Below, in pieces: positions 25,478 through 36,600 of a stretch of 64,000 nucleotides of DNA; within the stretch, counting starts at the first letter, position 1; the number at the start of each line of letters is the position of its first letter. The stretch is taken from the NCBI GenBank assembly GCA_005656395.1, contig SRSI01000010.1, positions 1,364,001-1,428,000 on the forward strand, read 5' to 3'. The DNA is from Strongyloides papillosus. Its lineage: Eukaryota; Nematoda; Chromadorea; Rhabditida; Strongyloididae. The notes under the pieces are model-generated. The model was not told the DNA's origin, did no database searches, and saw nothing but the letters and a program-made list of their open reading frames with translations. The position numbers were made by a program, and so were the translations under genes.

Positions 25478-26303
25478 TTAATAAACAACATTTTCCCACA
25501 TTTTCATACTAAATTCATAACCAAAAAAATATACAAAACCTCCTACTCCAATCCACATTGTTCTTACGCTTGCACCAGCGTACAATTGTTTAATTTTTTC
25601 ATTTTTAACAATATTTTTCCAAACATTTAATATACTTTTTTTATAATTATTATTAATATCTAACATTATTCTAGTTTTAGCAACATCAAATGGTGTTGTA
25701 ATAAAAGCTGAAAATGAACCTGCAATACTACCACAAATTGCACTTTCGAATGGACTACATTTGTCTTTATTTCTTTGTTTTGCTAATTCTATTTTCATTT
25801 TTTCCCAAATTGGAAATTGTATAAATGAAAAAGGAATTTCTCTGGAAATTGTTGAAAAGTAACCTCTATACAATCCCATAAATCCATTTAATTTTAATTC
25901 AGATCTTAAAATTTCAATTAGATTATCTTTTGCTACTTTATATCTTGATGTCTGTGCTAATTGTTTAATATGTTCTGTTGGAACTCTAATTATACAAGCC
26001 GATATTTCACCAATACTTGCACAGAAGGCATTTGTCAGTGGTGATTTATTGTTATTATATGACATATCTTGTAATTTTTTGTAAGTTACAAAAAAAGCAG
26101 CCGAACCAGGTGCTGCACCTAAAGCAACAGCTCCTATTCCTTTATATATGTTTTTAAAGCCACCTGATTTTAGAAAACCGTTTTCTGATTGAAGCCTTGT
26201 TTTGATTGTATCAATTGGATATAAAGCTAAATCAACTGCCAAACCATGCAAATGCCCCACAAACAAGCCATCTTAAAGTTTCGGAATGTTCCTTGTCTGA
26301 CAT
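25478..26303 (-). CDS. SLC25A26: Mitochondrial S-adenosylmethionine carrier, frame broken near N-terminus
   Basis: Mitochondrial carrier family member that imports SAM into the matrix in exchange for S-adenosylhomocysteine. The long frame lacks a true ATG at its beginning (it opens with TTG at 26266). An ATG at 26301-26303, preceded by the acceptor-like TTGTAG, starts MSDKEHSETLRWLVCGAFA and then runs into a stop. Skipping one base, the A at 26246 (T on the coding strand), joins both and gives GAFAGLAVDLALYPIDTIKT, the expected first helix and Px[D]xx[K/R] motif. The result is 274 residues, equal to human SLC25A26. The three repeats carry YPIDTIKTRL, VPTEHIKQLA and TPFDVAKTRI. REIPFSFIQFPIWE is typical of the SAM carrier subgroup. 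No intron fits the break, so a sequence error is most likely. Confidence 0.88.
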
Positions 26304-26518
26304 ATATCTACAATTTGACGAATTAATTTACAATTATTTTTCCAATACCAATCCGAAATCTATCGAAATTAAAAAAAAACAAACAAATATTTATTTTAAT
26401 TATACTAAAAATAAAATGGTAACATTCATATTATAAATATAACAATTTATATCCAAATAAAAAGATATACTACTAATTAAAATTAAATAACCTAAAAAAC
26501 AAGATCCTTAATAACATT

Positions 26519-28054
26519 CTATTCAGAAGTTTCAAAAGCTTTAGCCATGGGGTTATCTTTTGGTGAATTTGTGTAATCCGGTTTAACTCTACGTTCCATC
26601 ATTTCACCGTATGGATTGAATCCAAGTCTTTCCATTTCTGCTTTCATTAACTTTCTTCTTTCTTTTGTACTTTTTTGTTCCTCAGTTTGTGGTTCTAATA
26701 ATTCTAAAAATACTCCTGTACCGATTGTTGTATTTCCTTTACGAATTGTAAATCTTTGTTGGGGTTCAATGAACATTTTACAACTAAGCAAAAGTTCAAC
26801 TTCACCATGTTCTCCAGGCATAATAAAATCTTTTCCAATGACCTTCAAAACTGCTGAGTTGTCCCAAGTAAGAGAAAATACATGTTCAGTAAAATAATTA
26901 GCGATAGGCATTTTTGAACCACCTTCTTCAGGCTTAAGAATATACAATTGAGCTTTGACTCTATCAGTAACTACATGTTTATGACCTTGTGGTAGGAGAA
27001 CACATCCTCTTCTGACATCTTTTGGACCAATACCTCTTAAAAGAATTCCAAGTTGGATCTCCTGGTTCTGCAACTTCAACTGTTTTTCTAAATGATTCAA
27101 GACCAGATACAACTGTTTTGATACCCTCACGATCATAACCAACAATTTCGACCTTATCATTTCTTTTTAAGGTACCTCTTTCAAGTTTACCTGTGATAAC
27201 AGTACCTCTTCCTTGAATAGTATAAATATGTTCAGCTGCAAATAATGGTTCGGTATTACTTTCTCTTTTTGGAATAACAAATTGTGTATCTAAAACATTT
27301 AGTAATTTTTTAATTGATTCTACACCAATCTCTGGATTTTTGTCTTCCAAAGCACTGAGAGCAGATCCATATATAACTGGAAGACTATCACCTTGATATC
27401 CAAATTCATTAAGTAATTCTCTAATTTCCATTTCTACAAGTTCCTTAGTTTCATTATCACTAACTTCATCAATCTTATTTAAGAAAACAGCAATATTCTC
27501 TTTTGGAATACCTACTTGAGATGCAAGAAGTAAATGTTCACGTGTTTGTGGCATGGGGCCATCAGTAGCAGCAACAACAAGAATTGCACCTTCCATTTGA
27601 GAAGCACCTGTAATCATGTTTTTAATATAATCAGCGTGTCCTGGACAATCAATATGAGCAAAATGGCGTTTGTCAGTTTCATATTCCAAGTGACAAGAAT
27701 TTATTGTAATACCACGAGCTTTCTCTTCTGGTGCATTATCAATTTCCTCATATTTCTTATACTTAGCACCTTTTTGTACTGCTAACACTTTTGTAATAGC
27801 AGCTGTTAATGTTGTCTTTCCATGGTCAACGTGACCAATAGTTCCAACATTTAAATGAGGTTTATTTCTTTTAAATGAAGTCTTTCCACCTGGAACGGCT
27901 AAACATCTAGTCGCTTCGAAAGTAATTAAATTTGGTGTGGCAAAACGTGATACACATGCGCTTATTTCTAAAATAAAAAATATTTGAAGGTATAATTGAT
28001 TCACTTACTAGAAGATGCTTGTAAAGAACGAGAAAAAGTGGTGAGAAGAAACAT
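26519..28054 (-). CDS. tufm-1: Mitochondrial elongation factor Tu (EF-Tu1 type), frame broken by one base
   Basis: Exon 1 (28009-28054) codes [15 protein letters not shown], a mitochondrial presequence. A 41-base intron leads to exon 2 starting at 27967. The GTPase domain is intact: GHVDHGKT (P-loop), DCPGHADY and NKID. At 27055-27056 the frame has one C too many: before it reads VEVAEPGD, after it [17 protein letters not shown], the expected domain 2 continuation. Without that base the protein is about 497 residues. After the canonical end (GTGVFLELL) there is a tail of nearly 60 residues with basic and Pro/Asn-rich parts. Nematode EF-Tu1 is known for such an extension, which is needed to bind T-arm-lacking mitochondrial tRNAs. 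Divergent from the PGD gene; they share an upstream region of about 0.7 kb. Confidence 0.92.
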
Positions 28055-28768
28055 ATTGAATTTGAGAATTTCACCAAAAGAGTTTTCTTTCTTGGAGTAG
28101 CGTACTGTACTGTAATTGTTTTCAGATTTTCTTCATAAAACATAGTAACGTGGTGAGATGTACTAAGGGGCGGTATTGAAAAATATGCTTTGTATTAATT
28201 TATGATATACGTTTTCTCAATAGTTTATTGTTTTAGTATATATAATATCAAGGGATCATTTCATTAATGGTTTATCAAAAGAAATTGTTTTATTACAGTT
28301 CAATTTTGTTTATTTAAAGCATTATTAATAACATTGAGAGAAATTATATACTTTATTTTATTTTCATTCACTATGTGTACAGGCTACTTTTTTACAGTTT
28401 CTAATTTAAAATAGAATTATCTACATAATTTCTACAAAGATAATTATTCTTTTTAATTTATTTTTTACAATTCAAAAATGTATATCATTGATAAGAATTA
28501 ACATGTAGTATTTAAAAAGTCACCTCATCACAATTATATTCACACATTATATTTATTTAGTCAAAAGACAATTTTTTTGATAAAATTGTTATCTCTTCTA
28601 TATTAAGTCGTTAGATATTATAAGCTAATGTATTTGTATAAAATTGTTAGATCAATTTGACCTTGACCTAATTTACATTATTTATTATGAATCATTAAAA
28701 TGTTAAGATTTAGTTTTCATTTTTAATAATTGATTTTTTGCAACAATATATCATATTTCAGATACACA
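28055..28768. other. Shared upstream region of EF-Tu and PGD
   Basis: About 0.7 kb between two divergent housekeeping genes. No TATA box is obvious. Just before the PGD ATG, CATATTTCAG at 28752-28761 is a strong splice or trans-splice acceptor. Confidence 0.5.
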
Positions 28769-30229
28769 ATGACTGAGGCTGTTGGAGATATTGCTGTTAT
28801 TGGATTGGCTGTTATGGGTCAAAATTTAATTTTGAATATGAATGACCATGGATTTACCGTTGTAGCATTTAATAGAACTGTTTCAAAAGTTGAAGATTTT
28901 TTAAAGAATGAAGCTAAAGGAACAAAAATTATTGGAGCTACCAGTCTAGAAGACATGGTTAAAAAATTAAAAAAACCAAGAAAAATTATGATTTTGGTTA
29001 AAGCTGGAAGTGCAACAGAACAAACAATTCAAAGTATTGTTCCACTTTTAGATGCTGGAGATATTATTATTGATGGAGGAAATAGTGAATATACAGATTC
29101 TAATAGAAGATATAAAGAATTAAAAGAAAAAGGAATTCATTTTGTTGGATCTGGTGTTAGTGGAGGTGAGGAAGGTGCACGTTTTGGACCATCATTAATG
29201 CCTGGAGGAGCACATGAAGCTTGGCCTCATATTAAAGATATTTTCCAAAGTGTATCTGCTAAAGTTGGTGGAGAAAGTTGTTGTGATTGGGTAGGAGAAG
29301 CTGGATCTGGACATTTTGTAAAGATGGTACATAATGGAATTGAATATGGAGATATGCAACTTATTGGAGAAGCTTATCATTTATTAGCAAGTGCATTAAA
29401 TATTAGTTATGATGAAATGGCTGATATTTTTGATGATTGGAATAAAGGAGAATTAGATTCATTTTTAATTGAAATAACAGCTAACATTCTAAGATACAAA
29501 GATGAAAATGGTGAGCATATTTTACCAAAAATTAAAGATACTGCTGGGCAAAAGGGAACTGGTAAATGGACAGCAATTGCCTCATTAGAATATGGTATTC
29601 CGGTTACTCTTATTGGTGAAGCTGTTTTTGCACGTTGTTTATCATCTATAAAGGATGAACGTATTAAAGCTTCAAAAGTTTTGAAAGGACCAAATCAGAA
29701 ACCAGAATCATTAATTTCTTGCAAAAAAGCATTTATTGAACATGTTCGTAAAGCTTTGTATGCATCGAAGATTATATCATATGCTCAAGGGTTTATGTTA
29801 CTTGCTGAAGCTTCACGTCAATTTAATTGGAAATTAAATTTCGGAGCTATTGCACTTATGTGGAGAGGTGGTTGTATTATAAGATCTGTTTTCTTAGGGA
29901 AAATTAAAGAAGCTTTTGATGAAAACCCACAACTAGATAATCTTCTTTTAAATAATTTCTTTAAAGAGGCTATTAATACAGCTCAAGAATCTTGGCGTAC
30001 TGTAATTTCTACAGCTGTTCAATTAGGAATTCCAACACCAGCTTTTTCAACAGCTTTAGCATTTTACGATGGGTATCGTAGCGAAGTATTACCTGCAAAT
30101 TTGCTTCAAGCTCAAAGAGATTATTTTGGCGCTCATACATATGAATTGTTGAGTGAGCCAGGTAAATGGATTCATACCAATTGGACAGGAAAAGGAGGTC
30201 GTGTTACTTCTAATACTTACAATGCTTGA
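28769..30229 (+). CDS. PGD: 6-phosphogluconate dehydrogenase, decarboxylating
   Basis: Third enzyme of the oxidative pentose phosphate pathway; makes ribulose 5-phosphate, CO2 and NADPH (EC 1.1.1.44) in the cytosol. The frame is open further upstream, but the ATG at 28769 follows a TTTCAG acceptor by seven bases and gives MTEAVGDIAVIGLAVMGQNL, the usual N-terminus. The protein has 486 residues (human 483) and no intron. Visible features: the Rossmann motif GLAVMGQNL, the substrate-binding GSGVSGGEEGARFGPSLMPGG region (the family reads YGPS here), catalytic Lys and His in FVKMVHNGIEYGDMQL, and the C-terminal FGAHTYELL segment. No odd features. Confidence 0.97.
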   Translation: MTEAVGDIAVIGLAVMGQNLILNMNDHGFTVVAFNRTVSKVEDFLKNEAKGTKIIGATSLEDMVKKLKKPRKIMILVKAGSATEQTIQSIVPLLDAGDIIIDGGNSEYTDSNRRYKELKEKGIHFVGSGVSGGEEGARFGPSLMPGGAHEAWPHIKDIFQSVSAKVGGESCCDWVGEAGSGHFVKMVHNGIEYGDMQLIGEAYHLLASALNISYDEMADIFDDWNKGELDSFLIEITANILRYKDENGEHILPKIKDTAGQKGTGKWTAIASLEYGIPVTLIGEAVFARCLSSIKDERIKASKVLKGPNQKPESLISCKKAFIEHVRKALYASKIISYAQGFMLLAEASRQFNWKLNFGAIALMWRGGCIIRSVFLGKIKEAFDENPQLDNLLLNNFFKEAINTAQESWRTVISTAVQLGIPTPAFSTALAFYDGYRSEVLPANLLQAQRDYFGAHTYELLSEPGKWIHTNWTGKGGRVTSNTYNA

Positions 30230-30596
30230 TACTACTTATTTTATATTATATAGAAATTTTTTTACACGAATGTAAAATTAAAGACAATTTTATAAAATTT
30301 TGAATTTTTTATTAATTACTTAAAGAAATTAATAATGTTGCAATAATTTGTATTTTATTTGTTAAAAACATCTTATAGTAACCGTTAACTTTATTTTTTA
30401 ACTTTGCCATATGCTTAAAGATTTATAGTTATGATAGAAATTTCTAAATGATTTAAAAATATTTTTTATGTTGAATAATAAAAAGTACACATGCAACTTT
30501 TATCAAATTTTATAAATGTTACTCTTTATGTATACATTTTAGTAATATTACATTATTAAATATAAAAGTCAGATTATATTATTTTCATAAATGTAG
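30230..30596. other. Short intergenic between convergent genes
   Basis: About 370 bases holding the 3' UTRs of PGD and the ArfGAP gene. Nothing else seen. Confidence 0.5.
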
Positions 30597-31145
30597 TTAA
30601 TTACGTTTAATTAAACGATAGATGTAAGACATTGCATTAAAATTCTTAAACAACAACTTTTTAAAATTCTTATTTTCGTTTTTGTTTTTTTGACTGCTAT
30701 CCAAAATTTGAAACTTCCATGAATCAATATCTAAATTTTTATTTTTTTCTTCATCTTCTAAGTATTCACATTTTTCTGCTTCTTCCAACCTTATTAAAGC
30801 ATTTTCAATAGGCCAAATGTATCCTTCAGATTCTACTTTTATTTTCTCTCTCAACAATTCAGCTGTCAATGAATGATATATCTTTTGAAAATTGTCTTTT
30901 GTTAATTCTTTATGCTTCTCTGAATAATTTTTATAAAATTGTAAAAAAAATAATTTCGCTCTTTCATTCCCACCAACTAATAATTTTTTAATTTCAATAT
31001 CAGTCAAAGCATCCATTTCAATTGACCTTACAAATGATATATGTACACCTAGTGAACGGTGTTTTCCTGCACAATATAGACAAATCCAAATTCCATAAGA
31101 AACAGAGACCCAAGTTGGATTTTCTGCATGACATTCAAAGCATTT
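30597..31145 (-). CDS. ArfGAP zinc-finger protein (ARFGAP1-like), first exon not found
   Basis: One exon after the acceptor TTTAG at 31146-31148 codes 182 residues beginning [12 protein letters not shown]. It contains the ArfGAP zinc finger CX2C-X16-CX2C (CFEC ... CLYC), the catalytic Arg in [14 protein letters not shown] and the helices that follow ([16 protein letters not shown]). ArfGAPs stimulate GTP hydrolysis by Arf at the Golgi. The closest family by pattern is ARFGAP1. The C-terminal half is charged with no known domain, and the protein is much shorter than vertebrate ARFGAP1. The 5' exon must lie upstream, probably between 31150 and 31480; a candidate ATG (MGNLKLENISVEF at about 31460) has no good phase-0 donor. 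A Met within the exon (EMDAL) would destroy the zinc finger and is unlikely to be the start. Confidence 0.82.
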   Translation of the reverse strand, partial: KCFECHAENPTWVSVSYGIWICLYCAGKHRSLGVHISFVRSIEMDALTDIEIKKLLVGGNERAKLFFLQFYKNYSEKHKELTKDNFQKIYHSLTAELLREKIKVESEGYIWPIENALIRLEEAEKCEYLEDEEKNKNLDIDSWKFQILDSSQKNKNENKNFKKLLFKNFNAMSYIYRLIKRN

Positions 31146-31605
31146 CTAAATATAAAAAATTGATATATTAATTTTTCAAACTAACATCATTATTTTGTTG
31201 GCTTTTTATATCATGCAGAAAATATCAAATTATTCCTGTAATGTTGAATCATTACTTAACATACAAAGCAAATAATTAACACTAAATATACACCTATTAG
31301 TGAAATTTTATCTACATTAAATATGAAATTTGAATAGTAAAAACAATATTGAACCCTATAAAAATTTAACAATATATTTTAATAGAAATCTAGAATTTAT
31401 ATGTATAATAACCTTCATTAATAAATTCAACGGATATATTTTCTAATTTTAAATTTCCCATTTATTTTGGGAAACTTTACGTCGGTTATACGCGTTTAGA
31501 AAATAAATATACTGCACAAAGATCAAGAAATTTAAAACAATAAAAAATATATATATATATCAACAATTTATTTAAGAACAAGAAGGACTGAAAAAAATTA
31601 ACAAA
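31146..31605. other. Gap that must hold the first ArfGAP exon
   Basis: About 460 bases between the recognised ArfGAP exon and the end of the eS25 gene, both on the minus strand. The 5' exon of the ArfGAP gene should be here but could not be fixed. A short AT dinucleotide run sits at about 31546-31560. Confidence 0.5.
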
Positions 31606-32007
31606 TTATTCGGCATCGTCAACCATGGTGGAACGAGTGTAAACCAATTGAGAGCTTGATTTAACAACAAGTTTAATAAGTCCTTTGGCATGAAGTTCTC
31701 TCAAAGCAGCTTTAGCAAGAGAAGCACGACACTTCAAACGTTCAGAAACAACCGATGGAGTAATAAGTTTACATGTAACAACCTGGAAAAAATTTTTAAT
31801 GATTATACTTAAATATTTCTGTAAACTTACTTCCTTGTAAAGTTTATCATATGTTGGTTTATCAAAAAGAACCATATTGTTAAGTTTATCACGGACTTTT
31901 CCCTTGGACCACTTCTTCTTCTTAGCCTTACCCCCAGATCCTTCCTTCTTCTTAGCTGGAGCCTTTGTGGCTTTAGCATCTGCCTTCTTTGAGGTTTTTG
32001 GTGGCAT
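31606..32007 (-). CDS. rps-25: Small ribosomal subunit protein eS25 (RPS25)
   Basis: Component of the 40S head. Two exons, 31831-32007 and 31606-31782, each 177 bases, give 117 residues. The N-terminus is a Lys/Ala-rich tail followed by [20 protein letters not shown], highly conserved. The second exon gives [20 protein letters not shown] and [20 protein letters not shown]. The intron (31783-31830) is 48 bases, has no stop codon and is a multiple of three, so the unspliced reading frame stays open. It has a perfect GTAAGT donor and TTTCCAG acceptor, and the extra 16 residues do not fit the family, so I treat it as an intron. Confidence 0.95.
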   Translation of the reverse strand: MPPKTSKKADAKATKAPAKKKEGSGGKAKKKKWSKGKVRDKLNNMVLFDKPTYDKLYKEVSLQKYLSIIIKNFFQVVTCKLITPSVVSERLKCRASLAKAALRELHAKGLIKLVVKSSSQLVYTRSTMVDDAE

Positions 32008-32384
32008 CCTACAAAAATTTATAAATTCATATATAATAATTTAAATTAATAACTATTTAACAAATACGCAAAGTAAAATAATATTTTAATATTTTAAATC
32101 CACATTGAAGATAAATTTATAACAATAAAAATAAAACTAAATTAAGAAAAATATATAAAACTATCTAAAAAATTAATTATTATAGGGACAGAACACTACT
32201 ATTCCAAAAATGTTGTAACAGGAGACAGACTATATTTTTTGTTGGTAAAATATATACTCAAAAGGCGTGAATTAAAAGAAGATGTGGTATATGTAAAGCA
32301 CTTGAAGCTATATGTCAAAGGTAATCGTAGAGAGATTAGAATCGTTAATCTTTACTATAATTTGTTAATTGATTGATATTATTA
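32008..32384. other. Upstream region between divergent genes
   Basis: About 380 bases between the eS25 start (leftward) and the SETD4-like start (rightward). The right part (about 32180-32380) is less AT-rich and may be 5' UTR of the SETD4-like gene. No motif assigned. Confidence 0.45.
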
Positions 32385-33684
32385 ATGGAATATCCCCATC
32401 AAATTTTGATTGAAAATTTTAAAAAATGGCTAATTGACAATGGTGTTCAATTTGGGGACTATGAATTACGATATGATGGAGAAAATATAGGATATAGTAT
32501 ATATACGAATAGATGTTTCAGAGAAAATGAAAATGTAATTAATATTCCAGATTCAATATTAATAACTGCTGGAAAAATAGTCGGTATAAAAAAGTATAGA
32601 GATATATGTATGAGGTAAGTTGAATTTTTCCCAAAATAATGCTTTTAGTTGTAAATTAAAACCACTACATTTGCTTGTTTTATTTTTTGCATTGGAATCT
32701 AAAGATCCCAATTCTAAGTTTAAACCTTATATTGATATTTTACCGAAAATGTTTAATACGCCAATAATCTCAATGCCTGATTTAAATCCCGACTTTTTAC
32801 CTATTCAAACAAGAGAATTTTGGTTTAGCCAACAGAAAGAATTAACGGAAATAGAAGAAATTTTTTCAAATATCAATGAATGTCAACATTTTGATAGATC
32901 CCATTTGATATGGGCATGGCAAATAGTAAATACACGTTGCATTTATGTTGAAAATAAAGAACATGAATTGTTAGACAATAATGATGGTGATACTATAGCA
33001 GTAATTCCTCTTGTTGATATGCTGAATCATTCATGTAATGCTAATACTATTGCTAGTCATTTCCCAAGGATTTCTAGATATTGTATTTCTGCCACTCGTG
33101 GCATACCTGAAGGACAACAAGTATATGTTTGTTACGGAGGACATGATAATGGAAGACTATGGATTGAGTATGGATTTACCTTACCAAACAATATTCATAA
33201 TAAACTGAAGATAAGTCATGACTTATTATTTGTTTTATTAGATAAATTAAAAGTTAAAGTTAGTAGTGGGCAGAAAAAAGCAATTCTTGATGCTAATTTT
33301 CCTTTGTAAGTTGAATATTAAAAGTTTACACAATTATGTAATATTGTTTGTAGTACATTATTTGCCTCCGACATTGAGCCGACTTATTCTATAAGAGCAA
33401 ATATTCGATTATGCTTATTGGAACCTAACTTATTAATTAATTGGAGGAAAAGTCTTAATAATATTGATGACAACGCAGCCGAAAAATATATTGACAAAGA
33501 AGATGATATCTTAAAACAACTCTTTAAACTTTTAATAAATTTATTTCTATCAAAGGCAGAGAAAGTTAGCGATGATTTAAAATGGTTGTGGGTGGATAAT
33601 ATTAAAATAATAGAACATTTTTTGATTAATTGGGAAACCAAAAAAAACAACATTTCAAGTGATTTTAAATTGAATCCATATTAG
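32385..33684 (+). CDS. SETD4: SET-domain protein methyltransferase, SETD4-like
   Basis: Three exons, 32385-32614, 32649-33305 and 33354-33684, with introns of 34 and 48 bases, give 405 residues (human SETD4 440). The frame is open slightly upstream but only from TTG; the ATG at 32385 is the first usable start. The split SET domain shows GYSIYTNRCF near the N-terminus, the helical insertion with IWAWQIVNTRCIYV, the NHSCNANT motif (SAM and active-site pocket) and VYVCYGGHDNGRLWIEYGF, the SETD4 signature. The C-terminal third is a Rubisco-LSMT-like substrate-binding region with weak identity. SETD4 enzymes methylate lysines on histones and other proteins; the substrate here is unknown. Confidence 0.87.
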
Positions 33685-36600
33685 AGATTATAGTTATAGG
33701 GATATTCGAGATATAATTTTAGGGGAATAGTATACTATCTATTTTGTTTATTTCCAATTCAATTATTTTATAAAATAAAATAAATATATTTACAGATGAT
33801 AGTACTCAAGATTAGTCGAAAATGAAGTTATATGTTACGTTATTTTTATGTGTTTTTTGTAACAATAAATTATTTTTAAATTTATTGTCTTAAATATAAA
33901 TTTATTTTTGAGATTATTTTTATTACAGAGGAAAGTATAGTAAAATACATTTATTGATATTAGTTTTAAAAATTATTGCTGAAAACTTTTTAAATAAAGG
34001 TAAATTGAAATAAATAACAAAATTTAGCTAAAAACAAAGTTGGATAATTAGTATTTTTCATTTATACAAGAAATGTATATAGATGTTTTAATAACTCGTC
34101 ATTAGAAATATAGCTATCTGCATTTTTGCGGAAATTGAAAGATATATTAATTTTTCTTATTGTTTTTTACTTATAGTAATTAGCTTTAAATTTTCAACTA
34201 TTTGACTGTATCAAATTTCATAAAGTTAGAAAATTTATCTTTGTAGTTATTTTATTAGTTATTTAAAATTTGTTTAACATCTCTAAAATGATTACTAACA
34301 GTACTATATCTCCGCAAATTAATACATTATTTATTTATGCAGGTTGATATTTGCAATCAAAGGACTATCTATAGTTGCTAATTTTGAATTACAATGACAT
34401 TATTTTAGTATTAATAAATCGGCTCTATTAATGAAAAAAAAAATATAAACGACATCATTTATACTTTTTTGTTTTTTTTAATAAAACAACTTCAAACTTA
34501 TAAAATGATTGTGTTTTTTTATGAAATAAAAGAAGATTTCACAATAATAATTTTGACTATTACTTCCCTAATAAAAGCATTAAGTCTTAAAAGCGTTCTT
34601 TTTTTTACTAAAATTTGCTATTTTAAATATAAGATATTTAAGAATTTTCTTCGATAAATGTGTACTTTTTTATGCTAGTTATTCTTTGACAATATTTAAT
34701 AAAGTATTATTATACCGACATTCTATAAATATACATACGCTAAAAAAATAATCTTATTTATATTAATAATATATACATATATATAATTTTTTTAATTCAG
34801 GCTATTTCTAAATTTTTAAACTTCTCATAATAGAACTATAAAATTTATCATCTGCATGCTAAATTATCAATGGTTAAATGGTTTTTGGTAAAAATTCATA
34901 AAATTAAAGTGGAATGATTTTTTCAATATTTAATGTTCTGAACCATAGTAAGTTATTGTTACTTTTATAAAAATCAATCATATTTATTTATGCTAATTTT
35001 TGTTAAACATACTTTCTCAATGTTTCACTTTACTAACATATGTCATATTTTAATCAAATTCTGCATGTTTACCTAAAAATTTTGATGAGACTTGGTTTAT
35101 TAACTTTATTATAAAATTGTTTTTAATAATTTTTATGTTAGAAAATTACTATAAAGTTTTTTCACTTAATTGGTTTGACGTTTTACATGATGATATAAAG
35201 ATTTTAACTTTTCTAACATTTTTTGCATCGAGTAAATTTTAAAACTTCAAAATAATAGGTAGTAATGATATTTTTTTATATTATAAAAAGTATAAACAAT
35301 AATAAAATCAGAAAAAATGTAAACATATGTTCTTTATAATAAATTTTCAATTTATTTATAATTCTTATTCATTTTTTATTTTTTAAAAAATAGAAATATT
35401 GAATTTCATTACTATAAAACAAACATTTGTTGTTGTTATCCATTAATTTAAGTTCTTACAAATTAAATTAATTGTCTATTAGGATATCATGTAATTTTTA
35501 ACAATCATAAACTAATCATAATAATTTTATCAGTAATATACATTGAGAAGTATTTAATACGATTATATCTAAATAAATAAGAAAATTGACATATTGATAA
35601 ACTGTTTATATCTAACATCATCATTATTTTATTTTATATTAATACTAAAGAAAAATTATTACTTTTTTTTATTTAAATGCATTAACGTATTTAAAAAATG
35701 TCTCCATTAATTTTCGTTTTTTAAGTATTTTTTTAATTAAAATTTTAAAGTTAATGTTTTTAGTTTATTCTGTCTTTATTTTATTATTGATAATGCAAAA
35801 AATAATAATAGAAACATTATAGTAGTATAAAAATATTCTGTAAGAATTTTTTATCATTATTCATATAAATTAGGATTTTTTTTATAAAGAATAATTTTCT
35901 TAAAATCTATCTTTAATATAATCATCTTTTATTTCTTACTACTTTAAATATTTAAAATATTATACAGTGCACAAATGTATCTTGTTTCACAATATGTCAT
36001 CATCATGAATATATTATCCAAATCTTTGTTTTGCCAATGATAAAAGAGAAAAAATTTTATAAGAAGTAAAAGGACATATAACATTTCCTTTTTTAAATAT
36101 ACGAAATAGTTTCCATTAATTTAGAAGTAATCATATTTTTTTACACATTTATAACGTATTTGTTTAAAACAAACAAATATATTAAATTTTAAACAATTAA
36201 AAAATAATCAATTTCTAATTTTTAATTCAATAGGAAATTTTTTACTCCACTTATTAATAATTAAATATTTTATTTTAAAATTTCATTACAATTATCATAA
36301 AGTTATATGTATTCCTATACAAATACAAATAAATTATTATGATTTTTTTTTATAATTTTTATATCGATGAATGACATTGGACTTTTAAAATAGAACAAAA
36401 AATTATCCCTCATAATATATAATTTCTTATTTTTGTTTATCTATGTGATTTCTTCCTTTATTTAATATAATGTTTAATATGAAAAAAAATTTAGTCTTAA
36501 CATTAATTACAAAGTCAGTTTACTTATATTCCTTGTGTAGTCATACTTCAGGTAAATGTTCACTGACTCTGAAGTATTTTGTTTTGTTTTTTTATCATAT

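Noticed and set aside
26264..26266. TTG as the start of the SAM carrier
   Set aside because: Non-ATG start would remove half of the first helix; the ATG at 26303 plus one skipped base restores family length and motif.
27050..27062. Programmed +1 frameshifting shared by the EF-Tu, SAM carrier and BTB genes
   Set aside because: The three sites share no slippery sequence, codon or downstream structure; clustered consensus errors are simpler.
31546..31560. AT dinucleotide run as a functional element
   Set aside because: A short microsatellite expected in DNA this AT-rich.
34469..34657. 62-codon frame in the gene desert
   Set aside because: Composition follows base bias and no exon partner is seen.
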